The position numbers and the translations under genes were made by a program. From the NCBI GenBank assembly GCA_964404205.1, contig CAYOJD010000034.1, positions 1 through 26,866 on the forward strand: a DNA stretch of 26,866 nt, in the 5' to 3' direction. This DNA is from CAZWBR01 sp964404205. GTDB lineage: Bacteria; Bacteroidota; Bacteroidia; Bacteroidales; Prolixibacteraceae. A model generated the notes under the pieces. It ran no database searches. It was not told the origin of the DNA and saw only the letters and a program-made list of their open reading frames with translations. Positions 1-9,000 of this stretch are shown piece after piece. Every line of letters starts with the position of its first letter. Position 1 is the stretch's first letter.

Positions 1-480
1 GGCCTCTTCGGGATGGCCAATAATGGCATTTCCCTCTTTCAGCGTCCCGGGATTGTAGCGGAAACAGACCAGTTCGGGCAAGCCGGCACACTTTTCGAGA
101 TAATCGATATGGGCAATGTCGTCGAGGTTGATGATAGCCCCAAGTTCAATGGCTTTGCGGTATTCGTAATCCGGTGTATCATTCGATGTGAACATAATCT
201 CTTCCCCGCGCATTCCAATCTTTTCGGCCAGCTCCAGCTCGGCAACCGAACTGCAGTCGATCCCAAAACCTTCGTGGCGCAAAATCTTCATCAGGTAGGG
301 ATTTGGTGCCGCTTTAATGGCATAAAATTCCTTAAAGCCAGGGTTCCACGAAAAGGCACTGTTGAATTTTCGGGCATATTCCCGCATCCCTTTTTCGTCG
401 TAAATATGAAATGGGGTTGGATATTTCTCGATAATATTCTCCAGTTCTTCTTTCGTAAACGGAAGTCTCTTTTCAGTCAT
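1..480 (-). CDS. lysA: Diaminopimelate decarboxylase, N-terminal part (cut by window edge)
   Basis: PLP enzyme (fold type III, alanine-racemase-like barrel) that decarboxylates meso-diaminopimelate to L-lysine in the cytosol. The 160 N-terminal residues are visible, roughly 40% of the usual length; the rest lies beyond base 1. FYAIKA at residues 52-57 carries the expected PLP lysine (K56), followed by a conserved GFGIDCSSVAELELA stretch and later FTSND and RYNPG, all typical of the barrel domain. The ATG at 480 is the first in frame and begins MTEKRLPFTKEEL. It lies 50 bases downstream of dapF on the same strand and has its own possible -7 element (504-511), so it could be read from dapF or alone. 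The closest alternative in this fold is another basic amino-acid decarboxylase, but the dap neighbours favour LysA. Confidence 0.9.
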   Translation of the reverse strand, partial: MTEKRLPFTKEELENIIEKYPTPFHIYDEKGMREYARKFNSAFSWNPGFKEFYAIKAAPNPYLMKILRHEGFGIDCSSVAELELAEKIGMRGEEIMFTSNDTPDYEYRKAIELGAIINLDDIAHIDYLEKCAGLPELVCFRYNPGTLKEGNAIIGHPEEA

Positions 481-503
481 AATTTGTTACGATAAATGAA
501 CGA

Positions 504-511
504 CAAAAGTA
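504..511 (-). promoter_or_regulatory. Possible Bacteroidota -7 element for lysA
   Basis: The minus strand reads TACTTTTG, matching TAnnTTTG, 24 bases before the lysA start codon. I see no good TTG -33 element at the expected distance, so support is partial. Confidence 0.4.
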
Positions 512-530
512 TAAAAATTTAGAATTAGTC

Positions 531-1388
531 TTAATAATTTAATAATTCATCACTCAACTTTCCGTATGCCGTTTCACGTACTTCGCCAGTCATTCGGATC
601 TCAAAGTCGGGGTCAATTTCCAGCTTTAGCTCTCCACCGGGCATTTTCACCGTGACCTGTCCGTCAGTCAGCCCTTTGCGGTACATCGCCGTTGCCACAG
701 CGCTCGACGAACTTCCCGAAGCCAGCGTATAGCCTGCACCCCGTTCCCATATAAGTATTTCCACTTCGTTTCGCGACAACACCTTGACAAATTGTACGTT
801 GATACGGTTCGGAAACATAGGGTGGTTCTCAATTATTGGGCCGTAATGGCGGGTTTCTGCTTCGTCGAGTTCCTCTTTTAGAATGACACAGTGAGGGTTC
901 CCTACCGAAATGCAGTGAACCATAAATTCCTTATCCTCGATACGGAGCACTTCGCCAAAACACTCTTCCTTGGGATAGTTTACCGGCACCTGTTCCGATT
1001 TAAAAATGGCTTTGCCCATATCGACCTTTATCCGAAAAGCTTTTCCGTTACGCTTTTCGATAATATGGGCAGTGACGATGCCACCCGGAGTTTCGATGGT
1101 AAATTTTTCTTTGTCGGTAAAACCCCAGTCGTAAAGATATTTGGCAAATATGCGCAGCCCGTTACCGCTTTTCTCGGCTTCGGAACCATCGGGGTTAAGG
1201 ATGCGCAGCCCAAAATCGGCTTTTGTGCCTGGCACCTTCAACAGAATGCCATCGGAGCCGATGCCAAAGTGGATATTGCACATTCTGACGATTCGTTCTT
1301 TGGTGAGTTCGAACGAGATATTCTCTTGATCTAATGTGATATACTCATTGCCAAGGCCGTGTGCCTTCACAAAAAAATTGTGTTCCAT
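531..1388 (-). CDS. dapF: Diaminopimelate epimerase-family protein with both catalytic cysteines replaced by serine
   Basis: A 285-residue protein matching DapF over its full length: HGLGNEY at residues 10-16, FGIGSDGILL at 41-50, NPDGSEAE at 65-72, SVGNPHC at 161-167, NRINVQFV at 194-201, ERGAGYTLA at 215-223 and MPGGEL at 249-254. DapF normally interconverts LL- and meso-diaminopimelate with two cysteines, one in an (A/C)GNG-type loop and one in an ACGTG-type loop. Here those positions are S74 (KSGNG; codon AGC at 1169-1167) and S224 (ASGSSSS; codon TCG at 719-717). The reading frame is intact and the substrate-binding motifs are kept, so this is not a decayed gene. Its place between dapL and lysA argues for a role in lysine or cell-wall diaminopimelate synthesis. 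Whether it is an active epimerase cannot be told from sequence. Confidence 0.85.
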   Translation of the reverse strand: MEHNFFVKAHGLGNEYITLDQENISFELTKERIVRMCNIHFGIGSDGILLKVPGTKADFGLRILNPDGSEAEKSGNGLRIFAKYLYDWGFTDKEKFTIETPGGIVTAHIIEKRNGKAFRIKVDMGKAIFKSEQVPVNYPKEECFGEVLRIEDKEFMVHCISVGNPHCVILKEELDEAETRHYGPIIENHPMFPNRINVQFVKVLSRNEVEILIWERGAGYTLASGSSSSAVATAMYRKGLTDGQVTVKMPGGELKLEIDPDFEIRMTGEVRETAYGKLSDELLNY

Positions 1389-1443
1389 AGTTAAGCCATC
1401 TTTAAGTATTGTAAACAGTAAAAATACCCATTTATTTATTTTC

Positions 1444-1451
1444 TATCTTTG
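1444..1451 (+). promoter_or_regulatory. Putative -7 promoter element for dapL
   Basis: TATCTTTG matches the Bacteroidota TAnnTTTG element and lies 44 bases upstream of the dapL ATG, in the 107-base gap between divergent dapF and dapL. No convincing -33 TTG at the usual distance was seen. Confidence 0.5.
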
Positions 1452-1495
1452 TTTTTCCGAAACTGAAGTCCGATTATTCAATTAAAAATAACAAT

Positions 1496-2731
1496 ATGGC
1501 ATTTATCAACGAAAATTATCTGAAACTGAAGGCTGGTTACCTTTTCCCCGAAATCGGCAGACGCGTGCGTGAGTTTGCCGCTGCCCATCCCGACAAGGCG
1601 ATTATCCGAATGGGAATTGGCGATGTAACTCAACCGCTCGCCCCAACCATTCTGAAAGCTTTCCACGAAGGGGTGGATGAGATGGGCAAAGCCGAATCGT
1701 TCAAAGGTTACGGTCCTGAACAGGGCTACGATTTTTTGCGCGAAGCCATTGCCAAAAACGACTATCAGGCCAGAGGTGTAGACATTACTGCCGATGATAT
1801 TTTTGTTTCCGATGGGTCGAAATGCGATACCGGTAATATTCAGGAAATATTTGGTCACCAGAATAGGATTGCCATTTGCGACCCGGTTTATCCTGTCTAT
1901 GCCGATACTACCGTGATGTCGGGTAAAACAGGTGTTTGCCAAAGCAACGGCTATTTCGATGGCATCATTTACATGCCATGTACCGAAGCCAATGGCTTTA
2001 CCCCGGAATTGCCGACAGTCCGTCCCGACTTGATTTTTCTCTGTTTTCCCAACAACCCCACCGGAACAGTGGCCAGCCGCGAAGTGCTGAAGAAGTGGGT
2101 CGATTATGCCACCCGGAACAGGTGCATTATCCTTTACGATGCTGCTTACGAAGCATTTATTACCGACCCGGAAATTCCCCATTCGATTTATGAGATTGAA
2201 GGGGCCAAAAAGGTAGCTATCGAATTCCGCAGCTTTTCCAAAACGGCAGGCTTCACTGGTACGCGCTGTGCCTTTACCGTTATCCCCGGCGAACTGATGG
2301 CTCATGACAATGAGGGCAATGCCCATCCGGTAAAACCACTCTGGATGCGCCGCCACACCACCAAATTCAACGGGGTTTCCTATCCGGTACAGAGAGCTGC
2401 CGCAGCCATTTATACCCCGGAGGGGAGCAAAGAGGTGAAAGCGGTTATTGCCTACTATCTCGAAAATGCCAAAATCATGCGCGAAAGCCTGAAGGATGCC
2501 GGTTATACCGTTTTTGGAGGAGTAAATGCCCCTTATGTTTGGGTGAAAACACGCAATGGCATGAGCTCATGGGCTTTTTTCGACAAACTGCTCAACGAAG
2601 CCAACGTGGTGGGAACACCTGGCTCAGGTTTTGGTCCTTCGGGCGAAGGGTATTTCCGTTTCTCGGCTTTTGCCGAACGTTCAAATGTGCTGAAAGCAAT
2701 GGAGCGCATCAAAAATCTTAAATTTTCTTAA
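1496..2731 (+). CDS. dapL: LL-diaminopimelate aminotransferase
   Basis: A 411-residue class I/II PLP aminotransferase of the DapL type, the usual length. It converts tetrahydrodipicolinate directly to LL-diaminopimelate using glutamate, bypassing the acylated DapD/C/E steps. Visible motifs are GIGDVTQPL at 41-49, FKGYGPEQGY at 69-78, SDGSKCDTGN at 105-114, FPNNPTGT at 184-191, the YDAAYEAF stretch at 214-221 and SFSKTAGFTGTR at 246-257, where K249 is the PLP lysine. These distinguish DapL from generic aspartate aminotransferases. The start is the first in-frame ATG, 45 bases after a TATCTTTG promoter element. It is transcribed away from dapF and lysA, and its product feeds the epimerase step. 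Confidence 0.95.
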   Translation: MAFINENYLKLKAGYLFPEIGRRVREFAAAHPDKAIIRMGIGDVTQPLAPTILKAFHEGVDEMGKAESFKGYGPEQGYDFLREAIAKNDYQARGVDITADDIFVSDGSKCDTGNIQEIFGHQNRIAICDPVYPVYADTTVMSGKTGVCQSNGYFDGIIYMPCTEANGFTPELPTVRPDLIFLCFPNNPTGTVASREVLKKWVDYATRNRCIILYDAAYEAFITDPEIPHSIYEIEGAKKVAIEFRSFSKTAGFTGTRCAFTVIPGELMAHDNEGNAHPVKPLWMRRHTTKFNGVSYPVQRAAAAIYTPEGSKEVKAVIAYYLENAKIMRESLKDAGYTVFGGVNAPYVWVKTRNGMSSWAFFDKLLNEANVVGTPGSGFGPSGEGYFRFSAFAERSNVLKAMERIKNLKFS

Positions 2732-2745
2732 TAATCAAGCTTCAA

Positions 2746-2802
2746 CCTGCCGGTGATACAACTTTTTGGACTATTTTTCCATCCATTGTATTATCCGGCA
2801 GG
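2746..2802 (+). terminator. Imperfect inverted repeat after dapL, possible terminator
   Basis: CCTGCCGG plus ATACAA (2746-2761) is mirrored by TTGTAT plus CCGGCAGG (2786-2802), with a small internal asymmetry and a 24-base loop. It starts 15 bases after the dapL stop. There is no clear T-run after it, so it may be a processing or REP-like hairpin instead of a classical terminator. Confidence 0.4.
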
Positions 2803-2857
2803 TCGATTGTTCCTGACCGGGGTTCAACTACCAACCAATTAATTTTATCTACTGCTA

Positions 2858-3661
2858 ATGAATTGGGTATATCGTCGGCTGATCCCTCTATTTTTTTCCC
2901 TCTTTTTGGTGGCGGGAGTGGTGTTGCCAGCCAAAGCGCAGCTCTATTTTCCCGAAGATATGGTGAAGGTCTCTGCCCGTGTGATAGAAAAAGGTTCGGG
3001 CGAAGGGGTTCCCTATGCCAATGTTATCAATCAACGCATCAGGGGAGGAACGATGACCGATGCCAACGGCTTTTTCTCCCTACAAGCCGATCCATCCGAT
3101 ACACTCACCTTTAAATCTCTCGGGTTTACCGACCGAAAAGTACCGGTAAGTGAGATTCTGTCCCAAAACCACGACAGTGCTACGGTGGTAATTACCCCCG
3201 TCCGTTACCTGCTGGGGCAGGTCGATGTGCAGGGCAACGCCCCGAAGGTAAACCTGCAGGGTATTCCGCAAGGTAAAACCAGCGATATCCCTATCGAATT
3301 GCGAAGTGATTATTCCAAAAAACCAGGAGTTCTTACGGCCATTTTTCAGCCTACTTCGTTCCTGTATTACAAACTGAGCAAAAGTGAAAAAGAGAAGCGG
3401 GCAACTTTGGTGGCCATGCGTTCCGACCGCGAATGGGCGCTCTTCTCGATGGTGTACAACAAAGATGTTTTACAGCGCATTACCGGCCTGACTGGCTCTG
3501 CACTCGACGATTTCATGGTTTACTGCAATGCACACAACAACCTTCACTTCAGTGCCTCGACTTACGAAGTGCAGGTAAGGGTGGAAGAGGTTTTCGAGCA
3601 ATACAAAAAGGAGCAGGCCGAAAAAACAAACCAACATCCATCAGGCACTCCAACCAACTAA
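2858..3661 (+). CDS. Secreted carboxypeptidase-regulatory-like (CarboxypepD_reg) domain protein
   Basis: A 267-residue protein with a signal peptide (hydrophobic residues about 8-24, likely cleavage after AKA at 25-27). Residues about 38-115 look like the carboxypeptidase regulatory-like beta-sandwich common in Bacteroidota outer-membrane and periplasmic proteins: VSARVIEKGSGEGVPYANV, then GTMTDANGFFSL, then TLTFKSLGFTDRKV. This is the same fold found at the N-terminus of TonB-dependent SusC-like receptors, but no barrel follows. The C-terminal half (about 150-267) is charged, rich in Lys and Glu near the end, and not recognised. It is followed after 15 bases by the PLP dehydratase gene, so the two are probably co-transcribed. 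Molecular role unknown; periplasmic or surface location inferred. Confidence 0.75.
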   Translation: MNWVYRRLIPLFFSLFLVAGVVLPAKAQLYFPEDMVKVSARVIEKGSGEGVPYANVINQRIRGGTMTDANGFFSLQADPSDTLTFKSLGFTDRKVPVSEILSQNHDSATVVITPVRYLLGQVDVQGNAPKVNLQGIPQGKTSDIPIELRSDYSKKPGVLTAIFQPTSFLYYKLSKSEKEKRATLVAMRSDREWALFSMVYNKDVLQRITGLTGSALDDFMVYCNAHNNLHFSASTYEVQVRVEEVFEQYKKEQAEKTNQHPSGTPTN

Positions 3662-3676
3662 AAAACAAACGGAACC

Positions 3677-4621
3677 ATGCAACTCCCACAGTATAGCGAT
3701 ATTTGTGCGGCAACCTTACGACTGGAAGGCATCGTACATCACACCCCGGTAATGACCTCATCGGCCATCAATGAGATAGTCGGGGCCGAACTCTTTTTTA
3801 AATGTGAAAACCTGCAGAAAGTGGGGGCCTTTAAATTCCGTGGCGCAACTAATGCTGTGCGTGCACTGTCTGGTGCTGAAGCCTTATGCGGTGTGGCCAC
3901 CCACTCATCGGGCAATCATGCGGCTGCACTGGCATTGGCTGCCCGTCAGCGAGGCGTAAAAGCCCACATTGTGATGCCATCGAATGCCCCGGAGGTGAAA
4001 AAGGCTGCTGTTGCCGGATATGGTGCCGAAATCACTTTTTGCGAACCAACTTTGCAAGCCCGCGAATCGACACTGATGCAAATCGTTGCTGCAACAGGTG
4101 CCACCATTGTTCATCCTTACAACAACTTTCAGGTGATTGCCGGTCAGGGGACCGCAGCCAAAGAACTTATCGAAGCGGTTGGCCAGTTGCATATTGTAAT
4201 GTGCCCCGTTGGCGGTGGCGGGTTACTTTCGGGAACGGCGCTTTCGGCAAAGGCCCTTCTGCCCGGGTGCAAAGTTGTCGCGGCCGAACCTGTCGGCGCC
4301 GACGATGCCTGCCGCTCTTTTCGCGAAGGCCATATTGTTCCTTCCGTCAATCCAAAAACAATTGCCGACGGGTTGCTTACTTCGCTGGGCGAGATGAATT
4401 TCCCTATTATCCAACAGTATGTCGACGATATTGTTACCGTTTCTGAAGAGGCTATTGTGGAGGCAATGCGATTGGTATGGGAACGGATGAAAATCATCAT
4501 CGAACCGTCGAGTGCCGTGCCGCTGGCGGCCTTGCTCGAAAATAAGGTCAATATCAGCGGACTGAAAGTTGGGATTATTCTTTCGGGCGGGAATGTAGAT
4601 CTGAAAAAGCTGCCCTTCTGA
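3677..4621 (+). CDS. Threonine ammonia-lyase / serine racemase-type PLP enzyme
   Basis: A 314-residue fold-type II PLP enzyme. FKFRGA (52-57) holds the Schiff-base lysine K53; HSSGNH (76-81) includes the serine used for re-face proton transfer in serine racemases (S78); GGGGLLSG (179-186) binds the PLP phosphate; SGGN (303-306) is the closing motif. E204, A208 and D210 in AAEPVGADDA match the divalent-metal site of serine racemase and catabolic threonine dehydratases. There is no C-terminal ACT-like domain, so it is not the isoleucine-regulated biosynthetic IlvA. It could deaminate threonine or serine, racemise serine, or act on 3-hydroxyaspartate; sequence does not separate these. It lies 15 bases after the secreted protein gene and 23 before the DUF1330 gene. 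Confidence 0.85.
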   Translation: MQLPQYSDICAATLRLEGIVHHTPVMTSSAINEIVGAELFFKCENLQKVGAFKFRGATNAVRALSGAEALCGVATHSSGNHAAALALAARQRGVKAHIVMPSNAPEVKKAAVAGYGAEITFCEPTLQARESTLMQIVAATGATIVHPYNNFQVIAGQGTAAKELIEAVGQLHIVMCPVGGGGLLSGTALSAKALLPGCKVVAAEPVGADDACRSFREGHIVPSVNPKTIADGLLTSLGEMNFPIIQQYVDDIVTVSEEAIVEAMRLVWERMKIIIEPSSAVPLAALLENKVNISGLKVGIILSGGNVDLKKLPF

Positions 4622-4644
4622 TTTAACTTCATATATGATAACCG

Positions 4645-4935
4645 ATGTCTTATTATTTCTCAGCCCAAATCAGCATGATAAATCCTGAGGTTTATCAGCA
4701 ATATCTCGATGAAGCCGAAGAAATCTTTAACCGGTTCAATGGAACGTACCTGGCGGTCGACAAAAGTCCAAAATTGCTCGAAGGCCACTGGGATTATTCC
4801 CGTTCGGTACTGATTGCTTTCCGGTCGAAAGCCGATTTCGAAGCCTGGTATTATTCCATTGATTACCAGCGTATCCTGAAATATCGTCTCGCCGGCGCGC
4901 GCTGCGACACGATTCTGATTCAAGGATTGGAATGA
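4645..4935 (+). CDS. DUF1330 family protein
   Basis: A 96-residue protein with the DUF1330 pattern: early YYFSAQI and YQQYL, a GTYLAVD strand in the middle, LLEGHWDYSR, an aromatic FEAWYYSIDYQRILKYR segment and a final strand. DUF1330 proteins have a dimeric ferredoxin-like alpha-beta fold similar to antibiotic-biosynthesis monooxygenase domains, and their function is generally unknown. It has no signal peptide and is probably cytosolic. It follows the PLP dehydratase gene by 23 bases on the same strand and is likely the last gene of that transcript; the next gene converges from the other side. Confidence 0.75.
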   Translation: MSYYFSAQISMINPEVYQQYLDEAEEIFNRFNGTYLAVDKSPKLLEGHWDYSRSVLIAFRSKADFEAWYYSIDYQRILKYRLAGARCDTILIQGLE

Positions 4936-4970
4936 TTATCTAAAATTATGGCTTCTGCTTTCCGATCGAT

Positions 4971-6026
4971 TTAGAATATCTTTAGTTTTCTGGGTCTGTC
5001 GCCATCGAACTGAATTCCGGTACGGCGGGCAAAGCAGTCGAAATATTTGGCCCCGCAACCAAACAGTTCTCCCATTTCAAGTTGAAGCGAAACTTCGTGG
5101 GCACCCGCACCATAAGCCGCAATCGACGAAAGTTGAATGTCGTAGCTGTAGCCAATCCTGAAAGAACCGAAGCTGTAACCAACCATCAGGATAATGGCAT
5201 CGGAATCGATTTTACGGTCACCTGCATTTTTATTGTTGAAAACCGGCAACCCACGGTACCAAATCCCAAAATCGAGTACACGGGCAAAGAAGTAGGCGCC
5301 CAGATCGAGTTGCTTGAATGAATTTTGATATTCGAAACGATAGCACAGCGATGCCGTGCGCGGCTCTTCCACTCTTTTGGCTCCCTGTTTCCAGATGTTT
5401 ACCCCGCCAAACTGTACAATTTTCAACGGAAGCGTAGCCTTTTCGTCCATAAAGGTATAGTTGGGTGCCAACAGGTGATCTGCTGTCAGCCCAAACCACA
5501 AACGGGGTGAGTAGAGGAACAGCGAAGTGGCAAAATCGACATATTGTGCCTTGGTGTCGGTAAGGTAGGTATCACCGGCCGATGGATAGCCATTTTGCAC
5601 CTCGTCGGGAAAGATCAGTTTATTGCGGTCGATACTTCTTTGGCCCAACGTGAATTGCAGTCCGGGGACAAACTGCCACTCTTCGCCAAGCTGTACGCGG
5701 TAGGAATATTGCATCCCAAGCAGGTTGGTAGTCAATGCTGCCGATCCGGCTTTGTCCGAAACCATGATTAGCCCAAACCCGCTGCGGTATTTGTTGATGT
5801 ACATATCGCCCGAGAAGGCCAGTGTCTGGTAAGTCTTCGTGATGCCGGGCCATTGGTTGCGATAGTTGGCCACAAAACGCGTACCTCCCGATGAGCCGGC
5901 CAGCGACGGGCCGAGATAATTGGGCGCTGCATAGAATTGCGAAAAATGAGGGTCCTGCCCAATCGCCGGAAGGGCGAAAAGGGTAATCAGTACAATAATG
6001 ATGGCAGCAATTCTCATTTTAACCAT
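4971..6026 (-). CDS. PorP/SprF family type IX secretion membrane protein
   Basis: A 351-residue outer-membrane protein with a signal peptide (hydrophobic residues about 5-21, cleavage likely after AIG before QDPHFSQFY). QDPHFSQFYAAPNYLGPSLAG is the characteristic mature N-terminus of the family, and GYSYDIQLSSIAAYGAGAHE near the C-terminus is the other hallmark. The alternating aromatic pattern fits a beta-barrel. PorP/SprF paralogues are usually paired with large secreted proteins bearing a type B (gliding-type) C-terminal domain and are thought to help attach or export them. That arrangement is seen here: the stop codon of the giant upstream gene directly precedes this ATG. A second in-frame ATG at 6017 would also preserve the signal peptide. 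It is one of probably several paralogues in the genome. Confidence 0.9.
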   Translation of the reverse strand: MVKMRIAAIIIVLITLFALPAIGQDPHFSQFYAAPNYLGPSLAGSSGGTRFVANYRNQWPGITKTYQTLAFSGDMYINKYRSGFGLIMVSDKAGSAALTTNLLGMQYSYRVQLGEEWQFVPGLQFTLGQRSIDRNKLIFPDEVQNGYPSAGDTYLTDTKAQYVDFATSLFLYSPRLWFGLTADHLLAPNYTFMDEKATLPLKIVQFGGVNIWKQGAKRVEEPRTASLCYRFEYQNSFKQLDLGAYFFARVLDFGIWYRGLPVFNNKNAGDRKIDSDAIILMVGYSFGSFRIGYSYDIQLSSIAAYGAGAHEVSLQLEMGELFGCGAKYFDCFARRTGIQFDGDRPRKLKIF

Positions 6027-9000
6027 TTATCTCAACAGCGTTACATCACCTGTTTTCACTATCTCAATCCCATTTACGAAACGGCATTTAATCCGCCATA
6101 CATAGACATCCTGCGGACAAAGTTTGTCGTTGTAATAGCCATCCCATCCCCGTTCGGGTTCCCTGCTCTCGAAAAGCAGGTTGCCCCAGCGGTTAAAAAT
6201 TTGCAGCTCGTAAATTTCCAGATCGCCTGCTGCAACAGTTGGGTAGAAGATATGGTTGTGCGGGTCGCCCGGCACATAAATACCTCCTGATGGACCACTC
6301 TTATCGGGCATAAAGGCATTCGGCACATTTAGTTCGCCTTCCGAGTAGGCTTCCACACCTTTTACCAGCGTCATGGTGTCCTGACAGCCATTGGCCGATT
6401 CGATAGCAAGCTGGATGTCGTAGAACCCTGTCTGGGTGTATTGGTGGACCGGTTCATATTCCGGGGATGTTGAACCATCGCCAAAATCCCACTGCAGGTT
6501 ATCGGCATTGGTCGAAAAGTTGGCAAAAGTAACTTTCTGCCCGGGAATCCTTACCCTGTCGGGCAAAGGCCTGAAATAGGCATTGGGTTTGGGCCAAACC
6601 GTGATGGTTTTTTCGGCCGACCACATCTGTCCCTGATGATTGTATGTTTCAAGTCTTACCACATAGGTCCCTCCTGTGGAATAGAGGTTAACCGGATTCT
6701 CGTCGGTCGAGTGGCTGCCATTGCCAAAATCCCACAAATAACGGAAACCGTTGACCGATTGATTTTGAAATTGAACCTCAAACGGGGCGCACCCTTCAAT
6801 GGGGGCATCAAAGGCAGCCAGCGCTGCCCCCGGATAGATGGCTATCGAGTTGCTCCGTGTGGTTTGGCACCCGCCGCTTTCAGCCGTAAGCGTAATGGTA
6901 TAATTGCCCGGAGCAGCATAGTTGTAGGCTGCAGGTTGGGCACCCGGTTGCACTGGCGAGTTATCGCCAAAACTCCAGCTGTAGTTCCATGGCCCGGGTG
7001 GGGTAAGGTTGGTTACCGTAACCGTCCGGTCGGGGAAAGTCTGTATTTGCGGGGTTACCGAGAAATCGGCCTGCGGCGTGGGCAATACAGTAATTTGTTT
7101 GGTGACGGAAGCCGCACATCCATTGGCATTTCTTACCGTCATCGTGACATCGAAGGTGGTTTGCGCCCCGGTGGGCGACACAAACGGATGGAGTGGGTTC
7201 GGTGAGATGGAGGCCTGACTGCCATCGCCAAAATCCCAAACAAAACTGGTCGCATCGGCCGACGCGTTCTGCGTAAAGGCTACGTTCAACGGGGCACAGC
7301 CGCTAAAGGCCGAAGCATCGAAATCGGCCGTAGGCGGAACCTGCACAATCACCTGGTTTTCGATGGTGCTGGTACACCCGTTCGACGTGCCTTCAAGAAA
7401 TACTTTATAGGTGGTTTCAACCCCATTCTGAGCCGCAAACGGGGGCATTACCGGGTTCAGCCCGGTAGCCAGCACATTGCCACCTTCGTCGAGCCAGCGA
7501 ATGTTCTGTACATAGGCAAAGCCATTTTCGAACTTAGGCGTGAAAGGGTCGCAACCTTTGAGGATTACCGGATAGCCGGGCTGAAAATCAGGCTCTACCG
7601 TAACAATCTGGCTGGCAATGCGTGAACAGGCCACATTGGTGCCCGAGGTCAGGATGACAGAAAAGTCAACAGGGAACGAGGAACTGTTCACAAAGGTATG
7701 GGTAACTACTTTATCTTCAGTGGTGAGAATGGTGCCGTCGCCAAAATCCCATTCAAAGTTGGAGGCCCCTGCTGGACTGGTATTGGTAAAGGTAACAGTC
7801 GTGCCGGAGCAAATGGAATTGTCGCTTACCGTAAAAGCCGGCATCACCGGTGGGTTGGCAAACGAAATAACCACTTCGTCGTATTGGGTGTCACACCCAA
7901 ACCCCGGGTCAATTGTCCAACGAAAAGTATAGGCCCCTTCGAGGCTTACCGTCACGCGCGAATTGTTCGATGCGCTGTTTTGAAAAACGGCTGTCCCCGG
8001 CCCCGATACCAAGCTCCATAATCCTCTTTCGATACCACTCAGTGGCGCAGCCCGTAACACATAATTCAGGTCACAGTTGGCACTGTTGTCTACCCCGGCA
8101 TTGGGTTTTGGCTGCTGTACAAAGTTAACGGCAACGGTATCAATGCCGTTACAACCACCTATCACTTCCCATTTAAACAGATAACTGCCTGTGATGGGCG
8201 CTGTCAGTATGGCTTTCGGATCGTTAAGCGAAGAGATAGAGGCATTGGCCGGACCATCTATCTGGCTCCAGGTTCCGATACCGCCACTGGTGGTTGCTGC
8301 AAAGGCAGTGGTGAGTACTCCGTCGCACACAACCAGATCCTGTCCTGCAGTTGGGGCCGCGAAAATGGTAATATGCCGGTAATCCTGTGCCGTGGTATCG
8401 CTACAGGCAATCTTCCCGTTTAAGTTATACCAAACGGTAAGGCGCGGTTTGTAGGTAATGTCGCCAACGGTCGAATTCAGGTAAACATGCGAAGCATCTT
8501 TAGTAGTAACGCTATCTTTTGTCCCATCACCAAAGAACCATCGGTAGCGCAGTGTTTGTCCGGTTGTCGATGACGATTTGTTGGTGAATTCTATCTTGAG
8601 CGGCGAACACCCCGGATTTCCAATCATATCGAAGTCGGCTTTGACTGCCGGATTGATATTCAGCGGTAAAACGATTTCATCGGGGCAACTGGCATTGCTG
8701 CTGGTAGCTATCAGCTTCACGCTCCCGGTGTTGTTGACAAAGTTATGGGTAAAAGTGGTCGTGTTGTAAGGAATAACTGAACTGCCATCGGTAATTTCCC
8801 AGCTTACGCCGTTGACCCCGGTCGAAATGCTTTCGAAATAGACTGCCGCATCGGCACAAATATTGACCGATGTCGAGTTGGTTACCTCTTTCCCATTGAT
8901 TTTCATGCGGGCCACAGCTCCGTCGTCGACTGTTATGGTCGTTTGAACGGTTTCGCTGCATCCGCCACGGTTGGTTTCGGTATAGGTAATCACATGGGTT

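Noticed and set aside
13..495. 160-codon frame opposite lysA on the plus strand
   Set aside because: It is the mirror of the LysA coding frame and lacks any recognised motif; lysA on the minus strand has the PLP motif.
1478..2356. 292-codon frame antisense to dapL
   Set aside because: DapL on the plus strand has complete catalytic motifs; the antisense frame is a by-product of its codon bias.
3886..4632. Alternative frames inside the PLP dehydratase gene, both strands
   Set aside because: Low-complexity translations without domains, overlapping a clearly real enzyme gene.
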